DNA of 64,000 nt, taken from contig CACMUP010000007.1 of NCBI GenBank assembly GCA_902616905.1, forward strand, positions 1-64,000. The letters run 5' to 3'. The translations under genes were made by a program, and so were the position numbers. Origin of the DNA: an uncultured Bacteroidota bacterium (GTDB lineage Bacteria; Bacteroidota; Bacteroidia; Flavobacteriales; Flavobacteriaceae). This document shows positions 18,650 to 27,481 of the stretch, one piece after another. Every line of letters begins with the position of its first letter. Position 1 is the first letter of the stretch. A model generated the notes under the pieces. That model was not told where the DNA came from and searched no databases. It was given only the letters and a program-made list of their open reading frames with translations.

Positions 18650-19931
18650 TTCTTAATTTTTTCAAACGGACACTTATTGCATTTTTATGTGCAATCAAAC
18701 CCTCTGCTTCAGCCATTAATTCGACACTTTCACCTATATTTTTTATTCCATTTTTGGAGATTTTTTGAAAAGTTATTGCTTTACAAAAACTATCTAAATT
18801 CACACCACTGAATTGTTTAGCAAAACCATTTGTTGGAAGGGTGTGATTTGTTCCAGACGCGTAATCTCCAGCACTTTCAGGCGTATAATTGCCTATGAAT
18901 ACTGATCCCGCATTTCTAATTCTATCAATGTAATATGATTCATTTTCTACACAAATAATATAATGTTCCGGACTGTAGTCATTAATAAAGTTTGTTGCAA
19001 ATTCATCATTTTGAAAGACAATCATTTTCGAATTTGCTAATGCTTTTTCTGCTATTTTTTTTCTTGGTAAATTTTCCAATTGTTTGACAATAGATACATT
19101 AACTTTTTCGATAATACTTTCTTTAGTGGTTACCAAAATTACCTGGCTATCTGATCCATGTTCCGCTTGAGACAAAAGATCTGATGCTATAAAATCTGGG
19201 TCTGCTGTTTCGTCAGCAGCTATTAGCAATTCGCTTGGTCCAGCTGGTAAATCTATAGCCACATTGTATTTAGTTGCTAATTGCTTTGCTGCTGTTACAT
19301 ATTGATTCCCAGGTCCGAATATTTTATAGACTTTTGGAATTTTTTTGGTTCCAAACGTCATTCCAGCGATAGCTTGTATTCCACCTACTTTAAAAATTTT
19401 GCTTATTCCACAAAGTTGTGCTGTATACAAAATTTCAGCTGGTAAACTTCCTCTTCTATTTGGGGGTGAGCATATTATAATCTCTTTACATCCAGCTATT
19501 GTAGCAGGTATAGCTAACATTAAAATAGATGAGAATAAAGGGGCTGATCCTCCCGGTATATATAACCCTACTTTATCAATTGCATATTTTTTTTGCCAAC
19601 ACTTTACACCCTTAATTGTCTCAACCTGAATAGTTTTCGTTCTCTGAGATCTATGGAAGATTTCTATATTTTTTTTAGCTTGCTCAATAGCTTTTTTTAG
19701 TTTTTTAGATATTGATTTATTAGCTAGTAATATTTCATCTTTTGTTACCTGAAAGTTTTCAATTTGAATTTGATCAAATCTTTCGGTGTAATCTAAAATC
19801 GCTTTATCACCTGCTTTTTGTATATGATCAAAAACTTCTGAAACAAGGGTTAATAATTTATCGTTGTTTACGGAAGGGCGTTTAATTATTTCATCCCAAC
19901 TTTCAGCTTTTGGATTTATAATTTTTTTCAT
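18639..19931 (-). CDS. hisD: Histidinol dehydrogenase
   Basis: Zinc- and NAD-dependent oxidation of histidinol to histidine, the last two steps. Signatures visible in the 430 residues: VGLYIPGGSAPLFSS, KVGGIQAIAGMTFGT, IDLPAGPSELLIAADE, and the zinc-site region LSQAEHGSDSQV with later NYTPESAGDYASGTNHTLPT. The start codon directly follows the hisG stop. Confidence 0.98.
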   Translation of the reverse strand: MKKIINPKAESWDEIIKRPSVNNDKLLTLVSEVFDHIQKAGDKAILDYTERFDQIQIENFQVTKDEILLANKSISKKLKKAIEQAKKNIEIFHRSQRTKTIQVETIKGVKCWQKKYAIDKVGLYIPGGSAPLFSSILMLAIPATIAGCKEIIICSPPNRRGSLPAEILYTAQLCGISKIFKVGGIQAIAGMTFGTKKIPKVYKIFGPGNQYVTAAKQLATKYNVAIDLPAGPSELLIAADETADPDFIASDLLSQAEHGSDSQVILVTTKESIIEKVNVSIVKQLENLPRKKIAEKALANSKMIVFQNDEFATNFINDYSPEHYIICVENESYYIDRIRNAGSVFIGNYTPESAGDYASGTNHTLPTNGFAKQFSGVNLDSFCKAITFQKISKNGIKNIGESVELMAEAEGLIAHKNAISVRLKKLRNEN

Positions 19932-20783
19932 TTACAGAACTATTTTTTCTATTGGACATACTAAAATGTCTTCTGCTCCATTTTCCTTAAGTTGATCAAT
20001 TACCTCCCAAAAATCTTCTGAATTAATGACAGAGTGCATTGAACTCCATCCTTTTTTAGCTAAGGGTAATACTGTAGGGCTTTTCAATACTGGTAAAATT
20101 GAACTTATCACATTAATTTTTTTATTAGGCACATTAAGTAAAACATATCTTGATTTCTTAGCGCGAAGTACTGATTTTATTCTAAAAAGTAACTTGTTTA
20201 CTAATTCAATTTGTTCATTTGTCAATTCATTTGATTTAACCAACACAGCTTGTGAATTCGCAATTAACAAAACCTCCTTTAAATTATTCTTAAAAAGGGT
20301 ACCACCACTAGAAACAATATCACATATCGCATCCGCTAATCCAATATTTGGAGCTATTTCAACAGACCCATTAATAACATGTAATTCAGCATTAATATTA
20401 TTTTTATTTAAAAATGTTTTAACTGTATTTGGATAAGATGTTGCGATTCTTTTATCATTAAGATCACCTATATCTTTAAACTCAACTTCTTTAGGGAAAG
20501 CAATTGAAACTCTACATTTTGAAAAACCTAACTTCTCAATTATCTCTAAATCAGATCCCTTTTCTTCTATTAAATTTTCTCCAACAATAGCTAAGTCAAC
20601 CACACCATCTCGCAAATATTGAGGTATATCGCTATTCCTTAAAAAAAACACCTCGACAGGAAAGTTTGTAGCAGATGTTTTAAGCTGATCTTTTCCGTTT
20701 TCAATATTAATGCCACAATCTTTTAATAAACTTAAAGAATCACTATTAAGTCTTCCTGTTTTTTGTATAGCTAGTCTAATCAT
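19932..20783 (-). CDS. hisG: ATP phosphoribosyltransferase, long form
   Basis: First committed step, joining ATP and PRPP. At 283 residues it is the long form with a C-terminal regulatory (ACT-like) domain, so no HisZ partner is needed and feedback inhibition by histidine is expected. N-terminal catalytic features include RLAIQKTGRLNSDSL and VDLAIVGENLIEE; the PRPP-binding region is DAICDIVSSGGTLFKNN. The C-terminal domain has VLLNVPNKKINVISSILPVLKSPTVLPL. It is the first enzyme gene of the operon, 9 bases after the attenuator's run of T. Confidence 0.97.
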   Translation of the reverse strand: MIRLAIQKTGRLNSDSLSLLKDCGINIENGKDQLKTSATNFPVEVFFLRNSDIPQYLRDGVVDLAIVGENLIEEKGSDLEIIEKLGFSKCRVSIAFPKEVEFKDIGDLNDKRIATSYPNTVKTFLNKNNINAELHVINGSVEIAPNIGLADAICDIVSSGGTLFKNNLKEVLLIANSQAVLVKSNELTNEQIELVNKLLFRIKSVLRAKKSRYVLLNVPNKKINVISSILPVLKSPTVLPLAKKGWSSMHSVINSEDFWEVIDQLKENGAEDILVCPIEKIVL

Positions 20784-20791
20784 AGTTTCAA

Positions 20792-20825
20792 ATTAAAAAA
20801 CCCGTTTGATAACTCAAACGGGTTT
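20792..20825 (-). terminator. Attenuator hairpin of the his operon
   Basis: Read on the minus strand, AAACCCGTTTGA, loop GTTA, TCAAACGGGTTT form a perfect 12-bp stem; the second arm runs into six T residues. It lies 24 bases after the leader-peptide stop codon and ends just before hisG, the position of a transcription attenuator. An ACTCAAA inside the end of the leader ORF (20860-20866) can pair with TTTGAGT of the first arm (20812-20818) as an anti-terminator. Confidence 0.88.
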
Positions 20826-20849
20826 AGTATAAATACATAATACATCTAA

Positions 20850-20906
20850 CTAAATCACATTTGAGTAATATAAATTTTGATGATTATGATGTTTTTTTTG
20901 TTTCAT
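20850..20906 (-). CDS. hisL: Histidine operon leader peptide (18 aa)
   Basis: Too short for the ORF track. The minus strand from ATG 20906 encodes MKQKKHHNHQNLYYSNVI then TAG. Three of four consecutive codons (6, 7 and 9) are histidine, a strong enrichment in so short an ORF. It is followed by the attenuator hairpin and then hisG. A ribosome stalled at the His codons would leave the ACTCAAA stretch near codons 14-16 free to pair with the hairpin's first arm; a ribosome reaching the stop would cover it and let the terminator form. That is the classical attenuation logic. The ATG is only about two bases from the expected transcription start, so the message may be nearly leaderless. Confidence 0.87.
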   Translation of the reverse strand: MKQKKHHNHQNLYYSNVI

Positions 20907-20912
20907 TAGGTA

Positions 20913-20942
20913 CAAATATATTTAAAATATTTAATTAACAAA
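20913..20942 (-). promoter_or_regulatory. Promoter of the his operon
   Basis: Minus-strand TTTG (20939-20942), an 18-base spacer, and TATATTTG (20913-20920) match both Bacteroidota promoter elements. Transcription is expected to start near 20907-20908, immediately before the leader-peptide ATG. Confidence 0.7.
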
Positions 20943-20943
20943 T

Positions 20944-21762
20944 TTATTGGTTCCCAAGAATAATTGGAAGTCCTCCTTCACCACTTCCTATAACAATAAC
21001 TTTTGAATTTGGAGATTCAGATAGCTTAGTAGTTGCTTCAATTCCTTTTTCTTGAAGTATTTTGTCTGTTAATGATGCACTTAAAATGCGGTTTGCAGTA
21101 GCTTTACCTTCTGCATCGATACGCTGACGTTCAGCTTCTTGTTTCGCTTTTTCCAATCTAAACTCATATTCTAGTGCCTCTTGTTCTTGACGCAGTTTAC
21201 GTTCAATAGCTTCTTTTATTGCCATTGGTAGAGTAACATCTCTTACAAGTACAGCATTTACTTGAATATGTTGGGATTCCACATTTTTTACAGTTTCCTC
21301 AAATATTTCATTTTGAATTGCATCTCGTTTTGTAGAATATAATTGTTCAGGGGTATATCTTCCAACAACTGATCTAGCAACAGCCCGAATTTGTGGTATT
21401 AAAACTATATTAACATAATTCTCTCCTTTCGTCTTGTGTAACAATCCTAATTCGTTGTATTTAGGCTGATACAAAACTGATACGTCCAATGATATTTCAA
21501 GTCCATTTGATGAGAGTACTTGCATATTTCCCTCAAAAAATTCTTGTTGTTTTACGTTATAAATAAACACCTTATTCCACGGTGCTATAATATGAAATCC
21601 TTCTCCCAATGGAGCATCATCAGTAACAACGCCCCCACCAAAAGTTTTAAATAAAACTCCTGCCTCTCCATATCCAATATTAATTGAAGATTTTGAAACG
21701 AAAATTAGTATTACAATCGATAGTAACACTACTGGTAATCCAATTTTAGGTAATTTTTGCAT
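20944..21762 (-). CDS. SPFH/band-7 (prohibitin-like) membrane protein
   Basis: A 272-residue protein with an N-terminal membrane anchor (LPVVLLSIVILIFVSKSS) followed by an SPFH domain (about residues 30-190: GEAGVLFKTFGGGVV, FIYNVKQQEFFEGNM, RAVARSVVGRYTPEQLYSTKR) and a charged coiled coil (LRQEQEALEYEFRLEKAKQEAERQRIDAEG). Prohibitin-like proteins form large membrane rings and are linked to membrane protein quality control. It lies 10 bases after fabG and is the last gene of the lpx operon; the his promoter starts at its end. Confidence 0.92.
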   Translation of the reverse strand: MQKLPKIGLPVVLLSIVILIFVSKSSINIGYGEAGVLFKTFGGGVVTDDAPLGEGFHIIAPWNKVFIYNVKQQEFFEGNMQVLSSNGLEISLDVSVLYQPKYNELGLLHKTKGENYVNIVLIPQIRAVARSVVGRYTPEQLYSTKRDAIQNEIFEETVKNVESQHIQVNAVLVRDVTLPMAIKEAIERKLRQEQEALEYEFRLEKAKQEAERQRIDAEGKATANRILSASLTDKILQEKGIEATTKLSESPNSKVIVIGSGEGGLPIILGNQ

Positions 21763-21772
21763 AATTTTTATA

Positions 21773-22516
21773 TTAAGTTAACATTCCTCCATCTACATGA
21801 AGTACTTGTCCAGTTATATATTTTGATAAATCTGATGCCAAAAATACGCAAGTATTTGCAACATCTTCAGGTAATCCACCTCTTTTTAAAGGAATACTGT
21901 CTCTCCAACCCTGAACAACATCTTCAGGCAAATTTGATGTCATTTCTGTTTCAATAAATCCAGGTGCAATTACATTAGAACGTATATTCCGAGATCCCAA
22001 CTCTAAAGCAATAGACTTAGAGAAACCAATTATAGCAGCTTTTGAAGCAGCATAATTTGCTTGTCCTGCATTTCCTTTAACACCAACTACAGAACTCATG
22101 TGAATAATAGAGCCACTCCTTTGTTTTAATAGAGTTCGTTGAACTGCCTTAGTCATGTTAAACACCGAATTGAGATTTACTTTTATGACATGGTTAAAAT
22201 CATTCTCCCCCATTCTCATAAGAAGATTATCTTTAGTTATTCCTGCATTATTTACTAAAATATCAATATTACCAAAATCTTCAATTACTTTTTCAACAAG
22301 GTTCTGCGCTGATTGAAAATCAGATGCATCACTTTGATAACATTTAATTTTGACTTCTGAACTAAATTCATTTAGTAGGTCTTCAGCTGCTTCTTTGTTA
22401 CTGATATAAGTAAACGCGATTGAGCAGCCTTGATCTATAAATGACCTAACAATACCTTTACCTATACCCCGACTAGCGCCAGTTATAATTGCTATTTTAT
22501 TATCTAATAATTTCAT
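21773..22516 (-). CDS. fabG: 3-oxoacyl-[acyl-carrier-protein] reductase
   Basis: NADPH-dependent reductase of the fatty-acid elongation cycle, short-chain dehydrogenase fold. The 247 residues have the cofactor motif ITGASRGIGKGIVR, the NNAGITKDNLLMRM block, the catalytic Ser-Tyr-Lys in HMSSVVGVKGNAGQANYAASK, and the C-terminal YITGQVLHVDGGM. The close match through the NNAGIT and KGNAGQANY blocks supports FabG rather than a general SDR. It starts 2 bases after the sucD stop. Confidence 0.94.
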   Translation of the reverse strand: MKLLDNKIAIITGASRGIGKGIVRSFIDQGCSIAFTYISNKEAAEDLLNEFSSEVKIKCYQSDASDFQSAQNLVEKVIEDFGNIDILVNNAGITKDNLLMRMGENDFNHVIKVNLNSVFNMTKAVQRTLLKQRSGSIIHMSSVVGVKGNAGQANYAASKAAIIGFSKSIALELGSRNIRSNVIAPGFIETEMTSNLPEDVVQGWRDSIPLKRGGLPEDVANTCVFLASDLSKYITGQVLHVDGGMLT

Positions 22517-22518
22517 CT

Positions 22519-23400
22519 TTATTTTTTATTGGAAAGTACTTCAGCAACTTTTTTTCCAATCTGCGCTGGTGAGTCAACAACATGAATTCCACACTCTTTC
22601 ATTATTCTTTTTTTCGCCTCAGCAGTATCATCAGTTCCTCCAACAATTGCACCAGCATGGCCCATCGTTCTTCCTTTTGGTGCTGTCTCACCAGCGATAA
22701 ATCCAACTACCGGTTTGATGTTTCCTTTTTCTCTAATCCATCTTGCAGCATCGGCTTCTAATTGCCCACCAATTTCGCCTATCATTACTATACAATCTGT
22801 TTCTCCATCATTCATAAATAACTCAACAGCATCTTTTGTAGTTGTTCCAATTATTGGGTCACCACCAATGCCTATTGCTGTTGAAATTCCTAATCCCATA
22901 GAAACTACTTGATCCGAAGCTTCATAAGTTAATGTCCCTGATTTAGATACAATTCCTACTCTACCTTTTTTAAAAACAAAACCAGGCATAATTCCAACTT
23001 TTGCCTCCTCTGGAGTAATTACACCAGGACAGTTTGGCCCTACAAGAGTCACCCCTTTTTGATTTACATATTGGTATGCTTTCGTCATATCATTTACTGG
23101 AATTCCCTCTGTTATAGCAATAATAACTTTAATACCAGCTTCTGCAGCTTCCATTATAGCATCAGCTGCAAATGCAGGTGGAACAAAAATTATAGAAGTA
23201 TCTGCACCAACATTTTTTACTGCATCTTTAACTGTATTAAATACAGGCTTATCAAGATGTGTTTGTTCTCCTTTACCTGGTGTTACACCACCGACTATAT
23301 TGGTACCATATTCAATCATTTGGGATGAATGAAAAGTGCCTTCGCCTCCAGTAAAACCTTGAACTATAATTTTTGATTCCTTATTTACAAGTACACTCAT
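22519..23400 (-). CDS. sucD: Succinyl-CoA ligase, alpha subunit
   Basis: TCA-cycle enzyme that couples succinyl-CoA cleavage to nucleotide triphosphate synthesis. CoA-binding motifs are [18 protein letters not shown] and [21 protein letters not shown]; the active-site phosphohistidine is in [13 protein letters not shown]. Length 293 is normal. The beta subunit (sucC) is not in this window. It sits between efp and fabG in the lpx operon. Confidence 0.97.
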   Translation of the reverse strand: MSVLVNKESKIIVQGFTGGEGTFHSSQMIEYGTNIVGGVTPGKGEQTHLDKPVFNTVKDAVKNVGADTSIIFVPPAFAADAIMEAAEAGIKVIIAITEGIPVNDMTKAYQYVNQKGVTLVGPNCPGVITPEEAKVGIMPGFVFKKGRVGIVSKSGTLTYEASDQVVSMGLGISTAIGIGGDPIIGTTTKDAVELFMNDGETDCIVMIGEIGGQLEADAARWIREKGNIKPVVGFIAGETAPKGRTMGHAGAIVGGTDDTAEAKKRIMKECGIHVVDSPAQIGKKVAEVLSNKK

Positions 23401-23423
23401 TTTGTTTGAATTTTAATTTGGAA

Positions 23424-23990
23424 TTATTCTTTTATCCTCTCAATATAATTTCCTTTATCTGTATCAACTTTAATTTTATCTCCTTCATTGATGAATAATG
23501 GAACATTAATTTTAGCTCCAGTCACAACAGTTGCAGGTTTTGTTGCATTTGTCGCAGTATTACCCTTTATTCCGGGCTCTGTATGCGTTACTTCTAAAAT
23601 TACACTTGCAGGCATTTCAGCTGACAACGGCATACCATCCTCTGTATTTATAGATATAGAAACGAGTTCTCCTTCTTTTATTAATTCTGGAGAGTCAAGA
23701 ATAGCTTTATCAATACTTATTTGATTGTAATCATCATTATTCATGAAATGATATTGATCTCCCTCTCTATATAAGTATTGGTATTTATGTGTTTCAACTC
23801 GAATTGCATCTATTTTGTGTCCAGCAGAAAAGGTATTATCAATTACTTTACCTGTTGTCACACTTTTTAGCTTAGTCCTTACAAATGCTGGTCCTTTTCC
23901 AGGTTTCACGTGTAAAAATTCTATAATTTTAAAAATATCGCTGTTGTATTTTATACACAATCCTTTTCTTATATCTGATGTTGTTGCCAT
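23424..23990 (-). CDS. efp: Elongation factor P
   Basis: Relieves ribosome stalling at polyproline stretches. I choose ATG 23990 (MATTSDIRKG), the normal flavobacterial N-terminus, rather than the TTG 9 bases upstream used in the ORF track; this gives 188 residues. The three-domain beta fold includes the P-site loop HVKPGKGPAFVRTKL with the conserved lysine, and the C-terminal ATKPATVVTGAKINVPLFINEGDKIKVDTD. It lies 20 bases after lpxA. Confidence 0.97.
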   Translation of the reverse strand: MATTSDIRKGLCIKYNSDIFKIIEFLHVKPGKGPAFVRTKLKSVTTGKVIDNTFSAGHKIDAIRVETHKYQYLYREGDQYHFMNNDDYNQISIDKAILDSPELIKEGELVSISINTEDGMPLSAEMPASVILEVTHTEPGIKGNTATNATKPATVVTGAKINVPLFINEGDKIKVDTDKGNYIERIKE

Positions 23991-24010
23991 TAATTTCAAA
24001 AATAATTTTT

Positions 24011-24793
24011 TTAATTGTATCCTTTTAGGATTCCTCGCTCAGATTTCTTTATAAATTCAATTATTTTATGTTTCTCATTATTTTTTTCAAACTTATTTTC
24101 CAAAAAATCAATTGCCTGAGTAACATTCATTTTATTTTGAAAAATAATTTTATAAATATCTTGTATATTTTTAATGATATTTTTTGAAAATCCGTTTCTC
24201 TTAAGACCTACATAATTTATACCTAAATAACATAAAGGATTAGCGCCAGCTTTAATGTATGGCGGTATATCTTTTCTTATTTGAGAACCTCCAGCAATGA
24301 ATACATGATCGCCAATAATGGAAAATTGATTAATAGCTGTAAGGCCAGAAACAACAACATTTTCGCCTATTATTACATGTCCTGCTAAGGTAGTGTTATT
24401 TGATAAGATTGTATTATTCCCAATAGAACAGTCATGTGCAACATGAGAATATGCTAAAATGTTACAATTATTGCCAATTGTTGTAACCCCAAACTCGGTA
24501 GTCGCTCGGTTAATTGTAACATACTCTCTTATTGTAGAATCATCTCCGATTATAACGTAAGATTCTTCACCTTTAAATTTTAAATCTTGAGTAATCGCAG
24601 AAATAACTGCACCTGGAAAAATTTTACAATTTTTTCCTATTCTGGCTCCTTCCATAATTGTAACATTAGAACCTATCCATGTACCATCTCCTATTTCAAC
24701 ATTTTTATGAATGGTCGTAAAAGGATCAATTTGTACATTGTCACTAATTTTTGCTTTAGGATGGATTGCAGTAAAATTTTGTATAGTTAACAT
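24011..24793 (-). CDS. lpxA: UDP-N-acetylglucosamine acyltransferase
   Basis: First step of lipid A synthesis, transferring a hydroxyacyl group from ACP to UDP-GlcNAc. The N-terminal 190 residues are hexapeptide repeats of a left-handed beta helix (e.g. IGSNVTIMEGARIGKNCKIFP), with the catalytic-histidine segment ILAYSHVAHDCSIGNN. The C-terminal helical part begins at YVGLKRNGFSKNIIKNIQDIY. Length 260 is standard. Its start codon abuts the lpxC-fabZ stop. Confidence 0.97.
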   Translation of the reverse strand: MLTIQNFTAIHPKAKISDNVQIDPFTTIHKNVEIGDGTWIGSNVTIMEGARIGKNCKIFPGAVISAITQDLKFKGEESYVIIGDDSTIREYVTINRATTEFGVTTIGNNCNILAYSHVAHDCSIGNNTILSNNTTLAGHVIIGENVVVSGLTAINQFSIIGDHVFIAGGSQIRKDIPPYIKAGANPLCYLGINYVGLKRNGFSKNIIKNIQDIYKIIFQNKMNVTQAIDFLENKFEKNNEKHKIIEFIKKSERGILKGYN

Positions 24794-26197
24794 CTACTTA
24801 TTTTTTTTTGAAATTTGAGCCATCAATTCTCCCTCACTTACAATATGGCCATTAACAAATCCATAACCTTTCATATTACATATCCCACGGCGTATCGAAG
24901 TCAATAACTCTAATTTAAATATTAAAGTATCACCAGGGTAAACAGGGCGCTTAAACTTCACATTATCAATTTTCATAAAAAAAGTTAGGTAGTTTTCTGG
25001 ATCTGGGACTGTACTTAAAACTAATACTCCTCCAGCTTGTGCCATAGATTCTATTTGTAACACACCTGGCATAACAGGGGTTCCAGGAAAATGTCCTTGA
25101 AAAAAGGTTTCATTCATAGTTACATTTTTTAAACCTACCACATGTTTATCAGAAAGTTCAAGTATTTTATCTACCAATAAAAATGGGGGTCTGTGGGGTA
25201 GCATAGCCATTATTTGATTAATATCCATTACAGGCGGCTTATTAAAGTCTACGGAGGGATAGTTTGATTTTTTTTCTGTTTTTATTTGGCCTAATATTTC
25301 TTTTGCAAAATCTACATTTATCTTATGTCCAGGTTTATTAGAAATTATTTTCCCCTGTATTGGCATTCCAATTAACGAAATATCACCTATAAAATCAAGT
25401 AATTTGTGCCTTGCAGCTTCATTTGGATAATTTAACTCAATATTATTAACAATTCCATTTTCTTCAATAATTAATTTATCTTCATTAAATTGATTTTTTA
25501 GTTTATTAAGGCTAGTATTGTCAATAAGCTTATCAACATATACAACAGAGTTATCTAAATTACCTCCTTTAATTAAATTTTGATTTATTAGAATTTCTAG
25601 TTCACTTAACAAACTAAAAGTTCTTGAGGAAGCTATTTCAGTTGAAAAGTCTTCAATATTATTAAGCACTGCATTTTGTGATCCTAATGCTTTAGTACCA
25701 TAATCTATTAATGTTGTAATCGACAATTTTTCATTTGGAACTAAAATAATTTCTGAACCATTCTCATCATTCTTAATGGTTATATTTTTTTCAACAACAA
25801 ATACATCTTGAAAAATATTTTGCTCTTTTAAACCTGCTTTTTTTATTTCATCAACAAATTTTTTTGATGAACCATCCATAATAGGTATTTCTTCACCATA
25901 AACTTCAATAATGCAGTTGTTAATTCCACAGCCTGTAATAGAAGCTAAAATGTGTTCTGTTGTTTTTATCAAAATATTTTCTGTTCCAAGTGTTGTTCCT
26001 CTTTCAGTATTAACAACGTAAGAAGCCAATGCGGGGATTTCAATATTTGGATTTATGTCTTTTCTTTTAAAAATAACACCTGTATTTTCCTCGGCTGGTA
26101 ATAATTTTAATTTTGTATTTAAACCAGTATGTAGTCCAATTCCTTCGAGGTTAATTTCTTTTAATAATGTTTTTTGTAGATGCTTTTTTTTAATCAT
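24794..26197 (-). CDS. lpxC/fabZ: Bifunctional UDP-3-O-acyl-GlcNAc deacetylase / 3-hydroxyacyl-ACP dehydratase
   Basis: A natural fusion characteristic of Bacteroidota. The N-terminal LpxC zinc deacetylase (residues 1-310), the committed lipid A step, begins LKEINLEGIGLHTGLNTKL and contains TTEHILASITGCGINNCIIEV and LNYPNEAARHKLLDFIGD with zinc ligands. The FabZ hot-dog domain (residues 320-467) has IMAMLPHRPPFLLVDKI, the catalytic GHFPGTPVMPGVLQIESMAQAGG, and PVYPGDTLIFKLELL. Joining the two may balance phospholipid and lipid A synthesis. It begins 4 bases after lpxD. Confidence 0.98.
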   Translation of the reverse strand: MIKKKHLQKTLLKEINLEGIGLHTGLNTKLKLLPAEENTGVIFKRKDINPNIEIPALASYVVNTERGTTLGTENILIKTTEHILASITGCGINNCIIEVYGEEIPIMDGSSKKFVDEIKKAGLKEQNIFQDVFVVEKNITIKNDENGSEIILVPNEKLSITTLIDYGTKALGSQNAVLNNIEDFSTEIASSRTFSLLSELEILINQNLIKGGNLDNSVVYVDKLIDNTSLNKLKNQFNEDKLIIEENGIVNNIELNYPNEAARHKLLDFIGDISLIGMPIQGKIISNKPGHKINVDFAKEILGQIKTEKKSNYPSVDFNKPPVMDINQIMAMLPHRPPFLLVDKILELSDKHVVGLKNVTMNETFFQGHFPGTPVMPGVLQIESMAQAGGVLVLSTVPDPENYLTFFMKIDNVKFKRPVYPGDTLIFKLELLTSIRRGICNMKGYGFVNGHIVSEGELMAQISKKNK

Positions 26198-26201
26198 AAA
26201 A

Positions 26202-27218
26202 TTATAATTTTTCTAGCTTTATAATTCTTTTATATAATTCTGGAAGTTTTTTAAACAAAGCAAAGGACCTGTAATAAGAATTGAATTCCAAGGACGGTGT
26301 ACCTTGAATAACACTTCCACTTTTAATATTTCTTGTAACCCCTGTTTGACCTTGTATTTTAATATCATCTCCTAAGATTAGATGTCCCCCAATACCTACT
26401 TGTCCTCCAATTTCACAGCGAGAACCTATCTTTGTGGAACCCGCAATACCTGTCTGAGCAGCAATCATCGTATATTCACCTATTTCTACATTGTGTGCAA
26501 TTTGAACTAAATTATCCAATTTTACTGCATATCCAATTTTTGTAGAGCCCAAAGTTGCTCTATCAATAGTTGTATTAGCACCAATTTCTACATTGTCGCT
26601 TACTATTACATTACCTAAATGTGGTATTTTATTATTTTCACCACTCTTATTTTTAGAAAAACCAAACCCATCTGAACCTAAAACTGCACCACAATTAATA
26701 ATACAATTTTTTCCTATCTCCGTTTTACTTAAAATACTAACATTTGAAAAAACATACGTACTCTCTTTTATAATTACATTTTCTCCTATTGAACAGTTAG
26801 AGCTTAAATGGACACCATTTTCAATAATTGTATTATCATCAATAATTACATTTGGCCCTAAATAAACGTTTCTTCCGATTGTAACATTATCACCTATTAC
26901 TGCTTTAGGATGAATACCACTTGCAAATATTTTTTTTTCATTAGAGATCTCAGTTAACAATTTTGTGAAATCATTGTAAGGATTTTTAACCCTGATGATA
27001 GTTGCATTTAATGTTTCATTTATCTTAAGGTCATTTGGAACTAATACAGCACTGGCGTTTGTGCTTTTTAAAAATGGAATATATTTTACATTACTCAAAA
27101 AAGAAAGAGAACCCTCAGAGGCATCATCAATTTTTGATAAATTGGTCAAAATGACATTAGAGTTCCCCTCTACACTTCCATTTAATTTACGAGCTATTTC
27201 TGATGCTGTTGATTTCAT
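26202..27218 (-). CDS. lpxD: UDP-3-O-(3-hydroxyacyl)glucosamine N-acyltransferase
   Basis: Third step of lipid A synthesis. Residues 1-100 form the uridine-binding domain (SASEIARKLNGSVEGN, LSFLSNVKYIPFLKST), and residues 105-310 are hexapeptide repeats of the beta helix with the catalytic-histidine stretch LVQIAHNVEIGEYTMIAAQ and GQVGIGGHLILGDDI. A short C-terminal helix ends the 338-residue protein. It is the first intact gene of the operon; the sequence immediately upstream is a relic of an HD phosphohydrolase gene. Confidence 0.97.
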   Translation of the reverse strand: MKSTASEIARKLNGSVEGNSNVILTNLSKIDDASEGSLSFLSNVKYIPFLKSTNASAVLVPNDLKINETLNATIIRVKNPYNDFTKLLTEISNEKKIFASGIHPKAVIGDNVTIGRNVYLGPNVIIDDNTIIENGVHLSSNCSIGENVIIKESTYVFSNVSILSKTEIGKNCIINCGAVLGSDGFGFSKNKSGENNKIPHLGNVIVSDNVEIGANTTIDRATLGSTKIGYAVKLDNLVQIAHNVEIGEYTMIAAQTGIAGSTKIGSRCEIGGQVGIGGHLILGDDIKIQGQTGVTRNIKSGSVIQGTPSLEFNSYYRSFALFKKLPELYKRIIKLEKL

Positions 27219-27235
27219 ACAGTAAAAATAGTGAT

Positions 27236-27463
27236 TTATAAAGAAAGGCTATTCTTTTGCATAACATGCATAGCTCCTTAAGCATGTTCAAATCTAGCAT
27301 GATGGGCTCCAGGATACAGAAGTATTGATAAAACCATTTGTTAATTACGTCTTAAACGTTGAAAATAAGGGTGGTTAATAAGTTGTTGAATCAAATCACT
27401 TTCTATTATAATAAATCCATAAATTGGATCATTAAATAAGGTGTTTTTTAAAGCACTTTTGTT
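27236..27463 (-). pseudogene. Relic of an HD-superfamily phosphohydrolase gene (N-terminal ~75 codons, two in-frame stops)
   Basis: Absent from the ORF track. One minus-strand frame reads NDPIYGFIII, then HPYFQRLRRN, stop, QMVLSILLYPGAHHARFEHA, stop, GAMHVMQKNSLSL, stop. These are the conserved N-terminal blocks of the roughly 400-residue HD phosphohydrolases often found directly upstream of lpxD in flavobacteria. The first stop sits where the family has RRI-x-Q, the second where it has HALGA (TTA to TAA). Everything after about residue 75, including most of the catalytic core, is missing, and lpxD follows within 20 bases. This indicates point mutation plus a large internal-to-3' deletion. 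Confidence 0.88.
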
Positions 27464-27473
27464 AAAATTTTAT

Positions 27474-27481
27474 CAAATATA
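27474..27481 (-). promoter_or_regulatory. Candidate promoter ahead of the HD relic and lpx operon
   Basis: TATATTTG on the minus strand exactly matches the -7 consensus, with a TTTTG in the start of porX about 16 bases upstream as a -33 candidate. It originally would have driven the HD gene. No better promoter is visible between the relic and lpxD, so it probably now drives the seven-gene lpx operon through a 5' leader made of pseudogene sequence. Confidence 0.5.

Noticed and set aside
27236-27463. HD phosphohydrolase relic read through by stop-codon reassignment
   Set aside because: TAA ends many intact genes in this window, and the remaining 80 percent of the family is missing, so it is a true relic.
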